Below are positions 39,744 to 48,185 of a DNA stretch of 64,000 bases, in pieces; position 1 is the stretch's first letter; each line of letters opens with the position of its first letter. Made by a program: the position numbers and the translations under genes. Below the pieces are notes generated by a model that saw nothing but the letters and a program-made list of their open reading frames with translations, did not search any database and was not told the DNA's origin. The DNA is taken from the NCBI RefSeq assembly GCF_022808855.1, contig NZ_JAKZLF010000025.1, positions 1 to 64,000 of the forward strand. The letters are read 5' to 3'. This stretch comes from Anaeromyxobacter soli (GTDB lineage Bacteria > Myxococcota > Myxococcia > Myxococcales > Anaeromyxobacteraceae).

Positions 39744-39963
39744 TCAGGGTAACCACCCCGCGAGACCAAAGATGGACATGCCGATCATCAAGCAGCCCCC
39801 GGCTGCAACTAACAAGCACAATCCCCTGCCGATCTCTTTCGCCTAAACGAATCCCGAGCACCCAATTTTGGGAGTCGACAACGTGGTCGGCGAAGCGCCT
39901 GCGAAACAGTATCAACAATATGCCAATGACCAGGCCGGGCACCGATTGCAGCCACTCCGTCAT
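39744..39963 (-). pseudogene. Small two-helix membrane protein gene with a frameshift
   Basis: From an ATG at 39963 the reading frame gives VPGLVIGILLILFRRRFADH, a membrane helix with a basic flank, then NWVLGIRLGERDR. After that the same frame turns into non-protein-like sequence (SCSRGLLDDRHVHLWS). Skipping one base near 39820-39835 enters a frame encoding GLCLLVAAGGCLMIGMSIFG, a second clean membrane helix, and stops at 39744-39746. The simplest reading is a one-base insertion in a former two-helix protein, or a sequencing error. Function of the family is unknown. Confidence 0.5.
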
Positions 39964-40028
39964 GGCGCGTTACCTAGCTCACCGGAAGACCGGATCGGAA
40001 ATGCGTAGAACAGCGCCACACGACGACG

Positions 40029-40451
40029 TCACGGCGTACCCGTGACTGGAACGTACTTCACGTCCACGCGGCGGACCTTCGCCTCGTTCCGGAACAGGCG
40101 CAGGCGCGAATCGTAGTTGACCCTTAAGGTGTCGTCGGAGTCCCAGCGCACTCCGACCGTCAAACGTGCGCCCGTATCCCCGGCGTCCGCGATGAACGCG
40201 TTCCCCGGCTTGTCCCCCAGACGCTCGCCCACACTCAGGACGGATACCTGCACGGAATCGCTAACAGTCGCGCAACTTCTCCGAAACACGACCGCACGAC
40301 GTTGACCCGATGGTGCGACCATCTCTGAAATCACCTTCACATCGCACGGCCCGAAGCACCCACACCACAACGGAACAGCAGCGGCCACTGCAGTCCATTT
40401 CATACGCGCGAGCGCCCAGGCCAGCTTCTTCCCGGATCGACCTATCATCAT
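40029..40451 (-). CDS. Hypothetical lipoprotein, 140 aa
   Basis: The product has a basic n-region, a hydrophobic segment (WTAVAAAVPLWCGC) with a lipobox-like cysteine, and a mature part with repeated beta-strand patterns (SEMVAPSGQRRAVVFRR, VQVSVLSVGERLGDKPGNAFI, TVGVRWDSDDTLRVNYD). This resembles small envelope lipoproteins of unknown function found in many Proteobacteria. Its ATG overlaps the stop of the upstream gene in ATGA (40448-40451), which decides the start; an internal Met 16 residues later is an alternative. G+C is lower than in the flanks. Confidence 0.65.
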   Translation of the reverse strand: MMIGRSGKKLAWALARMKWTAVAAAVPLWCGCFGPCDVKVISEMVAPSGQRRAVVFRRSCATVSDSVQVSVLSVGERLGDKPGNAFIADAGDTGARLTVGVRWDSDDTLRVNYDSRLRLFRNEAKVRRVDVKYVPVTGTP

Positions 40452-40657
40452 CGGATCACCTCTCGCTCGGCTCGATCCCTCTCCACCTGCTCCTTCTCGA
40501 TCGCTACCAACGCAGCCGCGGCCTCCGTCTTTCCAAGCCGCTCGAGGTTTTCGGAGGCTCGCTCGACGGCAGCGGGAACCCTTATGTAACGCTCGGCGGC
40601 ATTCCTCTGCGAGTCGATCTTCTGGCGCTCGGTGGAGATTCTCAGCCAGATGGCCAC
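40448..40657 (-). CDS. Small charged helical protein, 69 aa
   Basis: A GTG at 40657 opens a frame for a product that is mostly one long, highly charged helix (TERQKIDSQRNAAERYI, AVERASENLERLGKTEAAAALVAIEKEQVERDRAERE), so a coiled coil is likely. The frame stays open further upstream without a clear start, and the protein may therefore be longer or be a truncated remnant. Its stop overlaps the start of the lipoprotein gene, suggesting coupled translation. Function unknown. Confidence 0.4.
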   Translation of the reverse strand: MAIWLRISTERQKIDSQRNAAERYIRVPAAVERASENLERLGKTEAAAALVAIEKEQVERDRAEREVIR

Positions 40658-40778
40658 GATCGCTTCATAGCTTCGAACCCAGAATACGATCCCGGGCTGA
40701 CGACCGCCGGAACGTGCTGCTGCGCACCCACATCTGGATGGTGAGGATCCGAGACGGCAAGCAGCGGGAACGGCGCGG

Positions 40779-41102
40779 TCATCCCCCGCTCTTGAGCTCG
40801 ATGCAGATGGTCTGCACTACCGTGCCGCCGACGTTCTCGACCGCGTGTGAGCCCACGGGAGCAGGGATCACCTGCCCGTCGGTGAGCGCCACGTCGACGA
40901 CCGAGCCGTCGAGGCTGGTAAGGCGCAGCGTACCCGGCTTGAGGATGTAGTTGATGTTCTCCGGGTTCCTATGCATGGCCACCCGGTCGCCGGGTTTGAC
41001 CGTTACCTTGAGCACACGGATCCGGTCGTTTTCGAAGATGACCTCGTGGATCTCCGGGGAGATCTTGACGATGTCGTCGATCGGGTCTGCCACGTCGTTC
41101 AC
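40779..41102 (-). CDS. Cupin-domain protein
   Basis: The 107-residue product is a single small cupin barrel: FENDRIRVLKVTVKPGDRVAMHRNPENINYIL is the first motif region (only one of the usual histidines is present, with Asn-Ile-Asn in place of His-x-His), and VIPAPVGSHAVENVGGT is the second with its His. The GTG start overlaps the stop of the DHFR-like gene in GTGA (41099-41102), so the two are coupled. It may bind a small metabolite or metal; no substrate can be named. Confidence 0.8.
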   Translation of the reverse strand: MNDVADPIDDIVKISPEIHEVIFENDRIRVLKVTVKPGDRVAMHRNPENINYILKPGTLRLTSLDGSVVDVALTDGQVIPAPVGSHAVENVGGTVVQTICIELKSGG

Positions 41103-41635
41103 GTGGAGTGGCTACGGCTTCGCGCGGCGACCCGATAGTGCAGCCGAATCGTGTCGTCATTCAGCTTTGCGCTGTCGATCAGGTGGAGCTTGTGGTCGTG
41201 CGCGACCCCTCTCAGCAGCGGTAGGGCCTCGCCACCAAAGAGCACCGGCTCCACCACCAGGATGATGTCGTTCACCAGCCCAGCATCGATGAACTGGCTC
41301 ATTGTGACCGTGCCCCCGACGATCACCGCCTCCGAGAACCCCTTCCCCTCGAGCATCGAGACGATCTCGTGGGGACGGGCGCTCGTGAACACGACGCTCG
41401 GGTTCGGGGTGGCCGCGCCCGCGTGGCTCGTGAGCACCACCACGAGGCTCCCCTCGCTCAGCGGAAGATGGTCCGGCGCGAGGATGTCGTACGTCTTCCT
41501 GCCCATGATGACGGCTTTCGTCCGGCAGGTCTCGTAGAACCCCCGACCGTACTCTGGAGACAGCCAGTCGGGGACGTTGCGGGCATTTGAGATGAAGCCG
41601 TTCGCCGAGGTGGCGATGTAGATGGCGATGTTCAT
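41099..41635 (-). CDS. Dihydrofolate reductase-like (RibD C-terminal family) protein
   Basis: The 178-residue product starts with MNIAIYIATSANGFISN, contains AVIMGRKTYDIL, the NADPH-contacting GRKTY pattern, and later AVIVGGTVTMSQFIDAGLVNDIILVVEPVLFGGE, typical of the RibD C-terminal/DHFR-like family (YwjB/YyaP type). These are NADPH-dependent reductases of unknown physiological substrate, often carried in accessory DNA. It is coupled to the cupin gene and lies within the low-G+C segment. Confidence 0.87.
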   Translation of the reverse strand: MNIAIYIATSANGFISNARNVPDWLSPEYGRGFYETCRTKAVIMGRKTYDILAPDHLPLSEGSLVVVLTSHAGAATPNPSVVFTSARPHEIVSMLEGKGFSEAVIVGGTVTMSQFIDAGLVNDIILVVEPVLFGGEALPLLRGVAHDHKLHLIDSAKLNDDTIRLHYRVAARSRSHST

Positions 41636-41697
41636 GTCGTTGTGGGGATCACCTGGCCGCCACACGGGGTCCGTGCATCGCATACACTCTCGAGCGC

Positions 41698-42135
41698 TCA
41701 GCCGAGTTCTTCGGCGAGCCCGATGAGAAGTCCTTCGGGCCCGCGTATGTAGGCGAGCCGATACGTGTCTTCGTACTGGACCACGTCGCCGACGAGCTCT
41801 GCGCCGCGCTTGCGGAGCCGGGTGATCGTATCGTCGAGGTCCTCGACGGCGAACATGACACGTAGGTAACCGAAAGCGTTCACTGGGGCGTTCCGGTGAT
41901 CGGCGACCACACGGGGCGTGAGAAATCGAGACAGCTCGAGCCGGCCGTGGCCGTCCGGCGTGCGCATCATGGCGATCTCGACGCGCTGGTCGCGCAACCC
42001 GGTAACGCGCCCCGCCCACTCTCCTTCGATCGTGGCTCGTCCTTCGAGCTTCAGGCCCAGCTCACCAAAGAACGAGATCGCGGTATCGAGCGACTCCACC
42101 ACGATCCCGACGTTGTCCATGCGCTTGACCGTCAT
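41698..42135 (-). CDS. VOC (glyoxalase/bleomycin-resistance) family protein
   Basis: The product of about 145 residues shows the paired beta-alpha-beta-beta-beta modules of the VOC superfamily: MDNVGIVVESLDTAISFFGELGL at the start, then RVEIAMMRTPDGHGRLELSRF, and a second module VMFAVEDLDDTITRLRKRGAELVGDVVQYEDTYRLAYIRGPEG. The last stretch carries a typical late Glu-Gly. Metal ligands are only partly evident, so enzyme or binding function is open. The ATG at 42135 matches the family start; 42180 would add 15 residues. It is in the low-G+C segment. Confidence 0.85.
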   Translation of the reverse strand: MTVKRMDNVGIVVESLDTAISFFGELGLKLEGRATIEGEWAGRVTGLRDQRVEIAMMRTPDGHGRLELSRFLTPRVVADHRNAPVNAFGYLRVMFAVEDLDDTITRLRKRGAELVGDVVQYEDTYRLAYIRGPEGLLIGLAEELG

Positions 42136-42300
42136 CGACGCTATGCCTTCCAGTACCTGTATCCGCCTCGTGCTCGCCATCCGTTGACTTAGGAGGTCAC
42201 GCCTCGTGATGCACGGTCTCGCGCGGGTCAGCGTAGCGAGCCGGAGTGGCTCGGATGTCGCGAATTCGTGGCCGGCGCTAAGCGGCTAATCAGGCATGAC

Positions 42301-42687
42301 ATGACAACACCGAGAACCTACAGCGCCAGTTGCCATTGTGGTGCCGTCCGTTTCACGTTCACGTGCGAGGAGATCACGAGCGGCCGAAGGTGCAACTGCT
42401 CCATCTGCATCCGCAAGGGGGCGGTCATGTCCTCGAACTATTTCCGCCCATCGGATGTCGACGTGGAAGGTAAAGAGCACTTGGCCCTCTACCAGTTCGG
42501 GGACAAGGCCATGAACCACTTCTTCTGCCGCACCTGCGGCATATCTCCGTTCAGCACGGTGGCGTCCGTACCACCCGACTACCAAGGACCCGCAAGGCTG
42601 GGGGACTATCGGGTCAACCTCGGCTGCGTTCATGACCTCGATGTTCTCTCCCTAGAAGTCCAGGTCATCAACGGGAAGGCGCTCTAG
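42301..42687 (+). CDS. GFA-family (glutathione-dependent formaldehyde-activating enzyme-like) zinc protein
   Basis: The 128-residue protein carries the zinc-binding cysteine sets of the GFA family: SASCHCGAVRF, RRCNCSICIRKG and HFFCRTCGISPF. Members bind glutathione adducts or act as small carbon-sulfur lyases; most are uncharacterised. The ATG at 42301 is the family start; a GTG at 42268 is a weaker alternative. It is the only plus-strand gene in the low-G+C segment, divergent from the VOC gene. Confidence 0.88.
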   Translation: MTTPRTYSASCHCGAVRFTFTCEEITSGRRCNCSICIRKGAVMSSNYFRPSDVDVEGKEHLALYQFGDKAMNHFFCRTCGISPFSTVASVPPDYQGPARLGDYRVNLGCVHDLDVLSLEVQVINGKAL

Positions 42688-42708
42688 AGCGACGGCCGGA
42701 ACATTCCT

Positions 42709-42765
42709 GATGGCACGTGGGAGCTGATCGCCCCGCTCCTTCCGGCTCGCCGTAGCGAGCCAAGC
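42709..42765 (+). pseudogene. Possible remnant of an IS5-family transposase N-terminus
   Basis: The plus strand here encodes DGTWELIAPLLPARRSEPS. The W-x-L-I-x-P-L-L-P stretch is the typical beginning of IS5/DUF4096 transposases. There is no start codon and the rest of the frame shows no transposase character, so at best a short scrap survives. The fragment lies at the right edge of the low-G+C segment. Confidence 0.3.
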
Positions 42766-42890
42766 GCCCACGTCTCGGTGGCGCTCACGTCGCGAGGCGG
42801 AGAATTCGGGTCGAGGTCCGCGGGAGAACGATTCGAAATCGCAATCTGGCGCGCGGGTGCGGTTCCTCGTCCCGAAGCCGGCCGTGACCC

Positions 42891-43718
42891 TCACCGCTGG
42901 CAGCGCGGACAGTAGAACGTCGAGCGCTGTGCCTGCACGATGCGGACGATCTCCGCCCGCCGGCAGCGCGGGCAGCGCTCGCCCTCGCGCGCGTAGACGA
43001 GGAACGGGTTCTCCGCCCCCTCCTCCACGTAGGTGATCTCAGGGCCCTCCTCGCGCGCGATGGTCTCCTTCACTGTCGCGAGGATCCCGTCGGCGAGCCG
43101 TCGAACCTCGGCGCGCGTGAGCGAGCGGGCCTGCCGGCGTGGATCGATCTTCGCGCGGAAGAGCGACTCGCTCGCGAGGATGTTGCCGACGCCGGGGAGG
43201 AGCGCCTGGTCCAGGATGCGGACCTTCACGGGGAGCTTCGAGCGGCCGAGCGAGTTCGCGAGCCGCTCGAGATCGATGCCCTGCTCCAGCGGATCGGGCC
43301 CGAGCTCGGCGATCTCGGGCACCTCCTCGAAGCGCGCGCCCGGCACGACCCGCAGCCGGCCGAAGAGCCGCATGTCGTCGAAGTGCAGCACGGCGCCGTC
43401 GTCGAGGTGGAAACGCGCGCGGGAGAAGCGGGTCGGGACGCCGTCGCCGTCGCGGCGGAGCCACTTGCCCGTCATGCCGAGGTGGGCGAGGAGGCCGACC
43501 GGCGCGCCGTCCTTCTCGAGCGTGACGAGGAGCTGCTTGCCGATCCGGCGGATCGAACCGAAGCGCGCGCCCTCGAGGCCGCGCGCGAACGCGGCCGGCC
43601 TCGCGGGCCGGAAGACGTAGCGCGCCTTCGGGTCAGGCTCGATCCGCTCGATGCGCCGGCCCTTCGTCCAGCGGCGGAGATTACGCGCGGCGATCTCGAC
43701 CTCGGGAAGCTCAGGCAC
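42891..43718 (-). CDS. mutM: Formamidopyrimidine-DNA glycosylase
   Basis: The 275-residue product begins PELPEVEIAARNLRRW: the Pro2 nucleophile and Glu3 of the Fpg/Nei family are in place. It contains LLAHLGMTGKWLRR, LPGVGNILASESLFRAKIDP (helix-two-turn-helix) and ends in a C4 zinc finger (CPRCRRAEIVRIV...FYCPRCQR). It removes 8-oxoguanine and formamidopyrimidines from DNA. The GTG at 43718 places Pro directly after the initiator. It is the third gene of a bcp-rsmB-mutM run, 53 bases after rsmB. Confidence 0.96.
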   Translation of the reverse strand: MPELPEVEIAARNLRRWTKGRRIERIEPDPKARYVFRPARPAAFARGLEGARFGSIRRIGKQLLVTLEKDGAPVGLLAHLGMTGKWLRRDGDGVPTRFSRARFHLDDGAVLHFDDMRLFGRLRVVPGARFEEVPEIAELGPDPLEQGIDLERLANSLGRSKLPVKVRILDQALLPGVGNILASESLFRAKIDPRRQARSLTRAEVRRLADGILATVKETIAREEGPEITYVEEGAENPFLVYAREGERCPRCRRAEIVRIVQAQRSTFYCPRCQR

Positions 43719-43771
43719 GCGTGACCTCGGCTTCGAGCCCGCTCTCGATCCCCACCGCGACCGCCGTCGCC

Positions 43772-45085
43772 CTACTTCCGCTTCTCGAACGCCGCCACGA
43801 AGAACCCGTCCGTCCCGTGCCGGTGCGGGAAGAGCTCGAGCCGCGCGCCGTCCACCCCGAGCACCTTCGCCCGCTCCTCGCCGAGGAAGGGCGCGAGCGG
43901 GACCGGCACGAGCCCGACCTCGCGCTCGGCGAAGTCCGCCACCTCACCGTTCTCGGTCCGGCCGATCGAGCAGGTCGCGTAGACGAGCCGCCCGCCCGGC
44001 TTGAGCAGCGCCGCGAAGCGCCGCACGAGGGTGCGCTGGATCCCGGCGAAGCGGACCGGGTCCTCGGGCGTGAGGCGCCAGCGCGCGTCGGGCTTGCGGC
44101 GCAGCGTGCCGAGGCCGCTGCACGGCGCGTCCACGAGCACGAGGTCGGCCTGACCGGCGAGGTCCTGGAGCTGCCCCTCGGCCTCGGGCCCTGCGGCGAT
44201 GACGCGGGCGCGGAGGTTGTGCACGCCGGCGCGGCGGGCGCGCTTCTTCGCGTCCTCGAGCCGGTCCGCGTCCGTGTCGAGGGCGTGGAGCGAGCCCTTG
44301 TTGTGCATCTCCATCGCGAGCGCGAGCGACTTGCCGCCCGCGCCCGCGCAGGCGTCCACCACGATCTTGCCGGGCCGCGCGCCGCACGCGAGCGCGATGA
44401 GCTGGCTGCCCTCGTCCTGGATCTCGAAGCGGCCCTCGCGGAACGAGCCGAGCGCGAAGGCGTTCTGGTGGCCGTCGAGGACGAGCCCCCATGGAGAGTG
44501 GCGGGTCGGCTCCGCGGCGACGCCCTCCGAGCCGAGCTTGCCGCGCAGCTCCTCGCGGTCGCCCTTGAGGAGGTTCGTGCGGACCGTGAGCGGCGCACGC
44601 GCGTTCATGGCGGCCGCGAGCACGCGCGCCTCGTCGAGGCCGAGCTCGCCCGCGAAGCGCTCGGCGATCCAGCGGGGCAAGGAGGCCTCGAGCGCGAGCC
44701 GCTCGATCGGGTCCGCGATCGCGGCGATCCGCGCCTCGGCGCCCTCGAGCCGGGCGAGCGCCGCCGGGGAGACCGCGAGCCGCCGCGCCGCGTCCGCCGG
44801 GGCGAGGTGCTCGAAGCGGACGAGCCAAGCGGCGTAGCGCGTCGCGAGATCCGGCGCGCCGCCGAGCAGGTAGTCGAGCTGCGCCTGCCAGCGGATGAGC
44901 CCGTAGACCGACTCGGCGACCGCTCGCCGCTCGGAGGCCCAGAGCTTCGGGTCGCGGCGGAGCGCGCGCTCCAGGGCGCGATCCGCGAGCCAGCCCTGGT
45001 CGCGCACGAGGCCGTAGACCTCCAGGACGAGCGGGTCCACGAGGTCGAGGCGGTTCGGGCGGGGTCGGAGCGGTTTGCGCGGCAT
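43772..45085 (-). CDS. rsmB: 16S rRNA (cytosine-C5)-methyltransferase, RsmB/Sun-like
   Basis: This 437-residue protein has an N-terminal NusB-like helical domain (about residues 15-150) and a methyltransferase domain with IVVDACAGAGGKSLAL (SAM site), LVDAPCSGLGTLRRKPD and LVYATCSIGRTENGEV, whose cysteines include the catalytic nucleophile and the release cysteine. The family makes m5C967 in 16S rRNA (E. coli numbering). The N-terminal domain supports RsmB over other RsmB/NOP paralogues. It follows bcp by 44 bases, with a hairpin between. Confidence 0.92.
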   Translation of the reverse strand: MPRKPLRPRPNRLDLVDPLVLEVYGLVRDQGWLADRALERALRRDPKLWASERRAVAESVYGLIRWQAQLDYLLGGAPDLATRYAAWLVRFEHLAPADAARRLAVSPAALARLEGAEARIAAIADPIERLALEASLPRWIAERFAGELGLDEARVLAAAMNARAPLTVRTNLLKGDREELRGKLGSEGVAAEPTRHSPWGLVLDGHQNAFALGSFREGRFEIQDEGSQLIALACGARPGKIVVDACAGAGGKSLALAMEMHNKGSLHALDTDADRLEDAKKRARRAGVHNLRARVIAAGPEAEGQLQDLAGQADLVLVDAPCSGLGTLRRKPDARWRLTPEDPVRFAGIQRTLVRRFAALLKPGGRLVYATCSIGRTENGEVADFAEREVGLVPVPLAPFLGEERAKVLGVDGARLELFPHRHGTDGFFVAAFEKRK

Positions 45086-45096
45086 GGCAGTCGGGG

Positions 45097-45120
45097 GCCC
45101 GCCGGCGGGGGCCGGCGGGC
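45097..45120 (-). terminator. Hairpin between bcp and rsmB
   Basis: A perfect 10-bp stem (45097-45106 with 45111-45120) with a GGGG loop lies just after the bcp stop on the minus strand and just before the rsmB start. No T tract follows, so it may attenuate rather than end transcription into rsmB, or protect the bcp 3' end. Confidence 0.4.
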
Positions 45121-45129
45121 GCGCGGACC

Positions 45130-45585
45130 TTACAGGCTCTCGAGCACCTCCGCCACGTGCCCCTCCACCTTCACCTTCGGGAAGACGTGCTCGACCTTGC
45201 CGTCCGGGCCGACGAGCACGGTCGTCCGCTCGGTCCCCATCGTCTTCTTCCCGTACATGTTCTTCTCCTTCCAGACGCCCCAGGCCTGCATCACCTCGGC
45301 GCCCGGGTCGGAGAGGAGCGGGAACGGCAGGTCGTACTTCTCCTTGAACTTCTTCTGCGCGGCGGGGGTGTCCTTCGAGATCCCCACCACCGCGACCTTC
45401 TTCCTCTTGAACGCGTCGACTTCGTCACGGAAGTCGCAGGCCTCCCGCGTTCAACCGGGGGTGTCGGCCTTCGGGTAGAAGAACACGACGACGCGCTTCC
45501 CGGCGAAGTCGGAGAGCTTCACCTCGTTCCCCTCCTCGTCCGGCAGCGCGAACTGCGGGGCCTTCTGGCCCACCTCGAGCGCCAT
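45130..45585 (-). CDS. bcp: Selenocysteine-containing peroxiredoxin, Bcp/PrxQ family (in-frame UGA)
   Basis: From an ATG at 45585 behind GAGGAGG, an open frame of 151 codons runs to TAA with one interruption: TGA at 45451-45453 (codon 45). Both sides match Bcp/PrxQ throughout: KAPQFALPDEEG, VVVFFYPKADTPG, then the TGA, then TREACDFRDEV, VVGISKDTPAAQKKF and WGVWKEKNMYGKK. In E. coli Bcp the residue after TPG is the peroxidatic cysteine, so the UGA falls exactly on the catalytic position. The resolving Cys50 (U-x4-C) is kept. Reading frame, length and conservation are intact after the UGA, which argues against a pseudogene. A SECIS-like hairpin follows immediately. Bcp enzymes reduce peroxides with thiol donors such as thioredoxin. 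Standard calling would report only an 86-residue downstream piece from 45390. Confidence 0.88.
45407..45454 (-). promoter_or_regulatory. SECIS-like hairpin directly downstream of the bcp UGA
   Basis: Reading the minus strand 5' to 3', UUGAACGCG (45454-45446, containing the UGA) pairs perfectly over 9 bp with CGCGUUCAA (45415-45407). Inside, CGACUUC (45436-45430) pairs perfectly over 7 bp with GAAGUCG (45423-45417) around the loop CGUGAC (45429-45424). Between the stems lie 9 unpaired bases on the 5' side and one on the 3' side. The loop begins 21 bases after the UGA and has G as its second base. Both agree with bacterial SECIS rules as I recall them (apical loop about 16-37 bases from UGA, G among the first two loop bases). 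It would recruit SelB to insert selenocysteine. Confidence 0.8.
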
Positions 45586-45707
45586 GGATCCTCCTCGGGC
45601 TCCCGCCGGCGCGGTCACGACCGGCTGTCGGAAGCGACCGCGTACCCGTACCCGGCGCGGAGCGCGGGCGCAGGATCCCGGGCGGGGACGGCGCTACACT
45701 CCGACCG

Positions 45708-46727
45708 ATGCGCCGCCGCTCGAAGCCCAGGCACGGCCCTACCCTCGCGCCGCCCGGAGCCTCGCCCGCGGCTCCCCGCGCCCGTCCGACCGCGCCGGGG
45801 GCCGCGGACGACGTGCTCCTCGCCTGGGCGCGCGACCGCGACGGCAGGAAGGTCCACGCGCTCCGCCTCGACCCCGCGGACCGCCGCCGCCGCGCGCCGT
45901 TCACCTGCCTCGGCTGCGGCGACGAGCTCGTGCCGCACCTCGGCAAGGTGCGCAGGCGCCACTTCGCCCACCGGGCCGGCTCGGCCTGCCCGCTCACCGC
46001 GCCCGAGACCGCCCTCCACCTCGACGCGAAGGAGCGGCTGCTCGCGCTCTGCGAGGACGCGTTCGCCGGCCGCCGCCGCGTGACGCTCCTCGCGCGCTGC
46101 CCCTCGTGCCGGCGCGCCGCGCCCCGGGACCTCGCCCGCGAGGGCGATCGGGCCCTGACCGAGGGCGCCGTCGGCGCGCTCCGCGCGGACGTGCTCGTCC
46201 TCGCCGGGGAGCGTCCCGCGCTCGCGATCGAGGTGGTCGTGACGCACGCGGTGGACGCGGAGAAGGAGGCGGCGCTCTCGGCGGCGGGCGTCCCGGCGGT
46301 CGAGATCGACGCTCGAGAGGAGTGGGAGGGAGAGGACGCGGAGGGGATCTCCGTCGCATGCCTCCGGAGCCTGGGGTTTCGCCCCTGCCCCGCCTGCGCG
46401 GCGGAGGCGCGGGCGGATGCGGATCGGGCGCTCGGCGGCGAGCACGCGGAGATCGCCGAGCTCGAGGCGTACCGGGCGCGCGGCTTCTTCGGCGCCCGGC
46501 CGGCGCTGGCCTCCGCCACCCCCGCGGCGGCCAAGGGGGACGCACCGCTCTCCGACGCTGATCGGGCGGACCTCGCCGAGCGCTTCCGCTGCCCGGAGTG
46601 CGGCGGCGGGGAGCTCGGCTTCGGAGCGCGCATCGCCCGCCACGCCTGCCCCGATCGCACCGCGCGGCCGGTCGCCTGGCGGGGCTACGACGGCACGGTC
46701 GTGGCGCTGTCCTGGTGGCGGCGCTGA
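45708..46727 (+). CDS. CoiA-like competence/nuclease-domain protein with zinc-finger motifs
   Basis: The 339-residue product begins with a linker and then a CoiA-type zinc motif (FTCLGCGDELVPHLGKV...HFAHRAGSACP, about residues 65-95), followed by helices and a likely PD-(D/E)xK nuclease core (LRADVLVLAGERPALAIEVVVTHAVDAEKE). More cysteine pairs follow (CPACAAEA, CPECGGGELGF, and a late Cys-Pro). CoiA is needed for DNA uptake and recombination in competent bacteria. The resemblance is in motif layout, so a general DNA-repair or restriction-related role is also possible. It is divergent from bcp. Confidence 0.72.
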   Translation: MRRRSKPRHGPTLAPPGASPAAPRARPTAPGAADDVLLAWARDRDGRKVHALRLDPADRRRRAPFTCLGCGDELVPHLGKVRRRHFAHRAGSACPLTAPETALHLDAKERLLALCEDAFAGRRRVTLLARCPSCRRAAPRDLAREGDRALTEGAVGALRADVLVLAGERPALAIEVVVTHAVDAEKEAALSAAGVPAVEIDAREEWEGEDAEGISVACLRSLGFRPCPACAAEARADADRALGGEHAEIAELEAYRARGFFGARPALASATPAAAKGDAPLSDADRADLAERFRCPECGGGELGFGARIARHACPDRTARPVAWRGYDGTVVALSWWRR

Positions 46728-47043
46728 CCCTTCACGGAGGGCGCAGGAAAGTCCCCCGCAAGCCGCGGCAACCACGGAGGTTTTCGACATCCTCCGCCAC
46801 TCGCCGTCCACGTCGGGTCGCCTTGCGACGGGGAGTCCGTTGTGTTAGAGGACGGTCCCCCGTGCGCCCTCGTGGCTCGCGGTGGCGCGACCCGCAGCCT
46901 GGGACGCGTGGCGCAGCAAATTCACACACCTCCCGCATCGGCGCGCTCCGGTGCTCCCGGCGACGGCGGCTTCTCGCCCGTCCCGTGGGTCAAAAGGCGC
47001 GTCTTCAGTCCCGGCGAGGTGGCGGACACAAACCGGAGATCAC
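46728..47043. other. rpsB upstream region with a candidate promoter and a short hairpin
   Basis: These 316 bases hold no gene I can support. A 6-bp hairpin lies at 46775-46796 (CGGAGG/CCTCCG), just after the CoiA-like gene. A weak promoter-like pair follows: TTGCGA at 46823-46828 and TAGAGG at 46846-46851, 17 bases apart. If used, transcription would begin near 46858 and leave a long rpsB leader, the usual place for S2 autoregulation. GGAG precedes the rpsB ATG. The promoter call is tentative. Confidence 0.3.
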
Positions 47044-48102
<1,059 letters not shown>

Positions 48103-48185
48103 ACCCGGCGCATCCCGGAGCTTTCCGGGGGCGGGCCCGGCGGGTCCGCCCCCGATCCTTTTTCAACGCACGAAGGAGAACACCC

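Noticed and set aside
42652-42894. An 80-residue minus-strand frame between the GFA gene and mutM.
   Set aside because: No ribosome site, no motif, and composition like random sequence; it overlaps the end of the GFA gene.
45130-45390. An 86-residue minus-strand gene starting with VGISKDTPAAQKKF.
   Set aside because: It is the C-terminal part of the bcp reading frame after the UGA. It lacks the thioredoxin-fold start and active site, and the frame upstream continues as Bcp up to a proper start at 45585.
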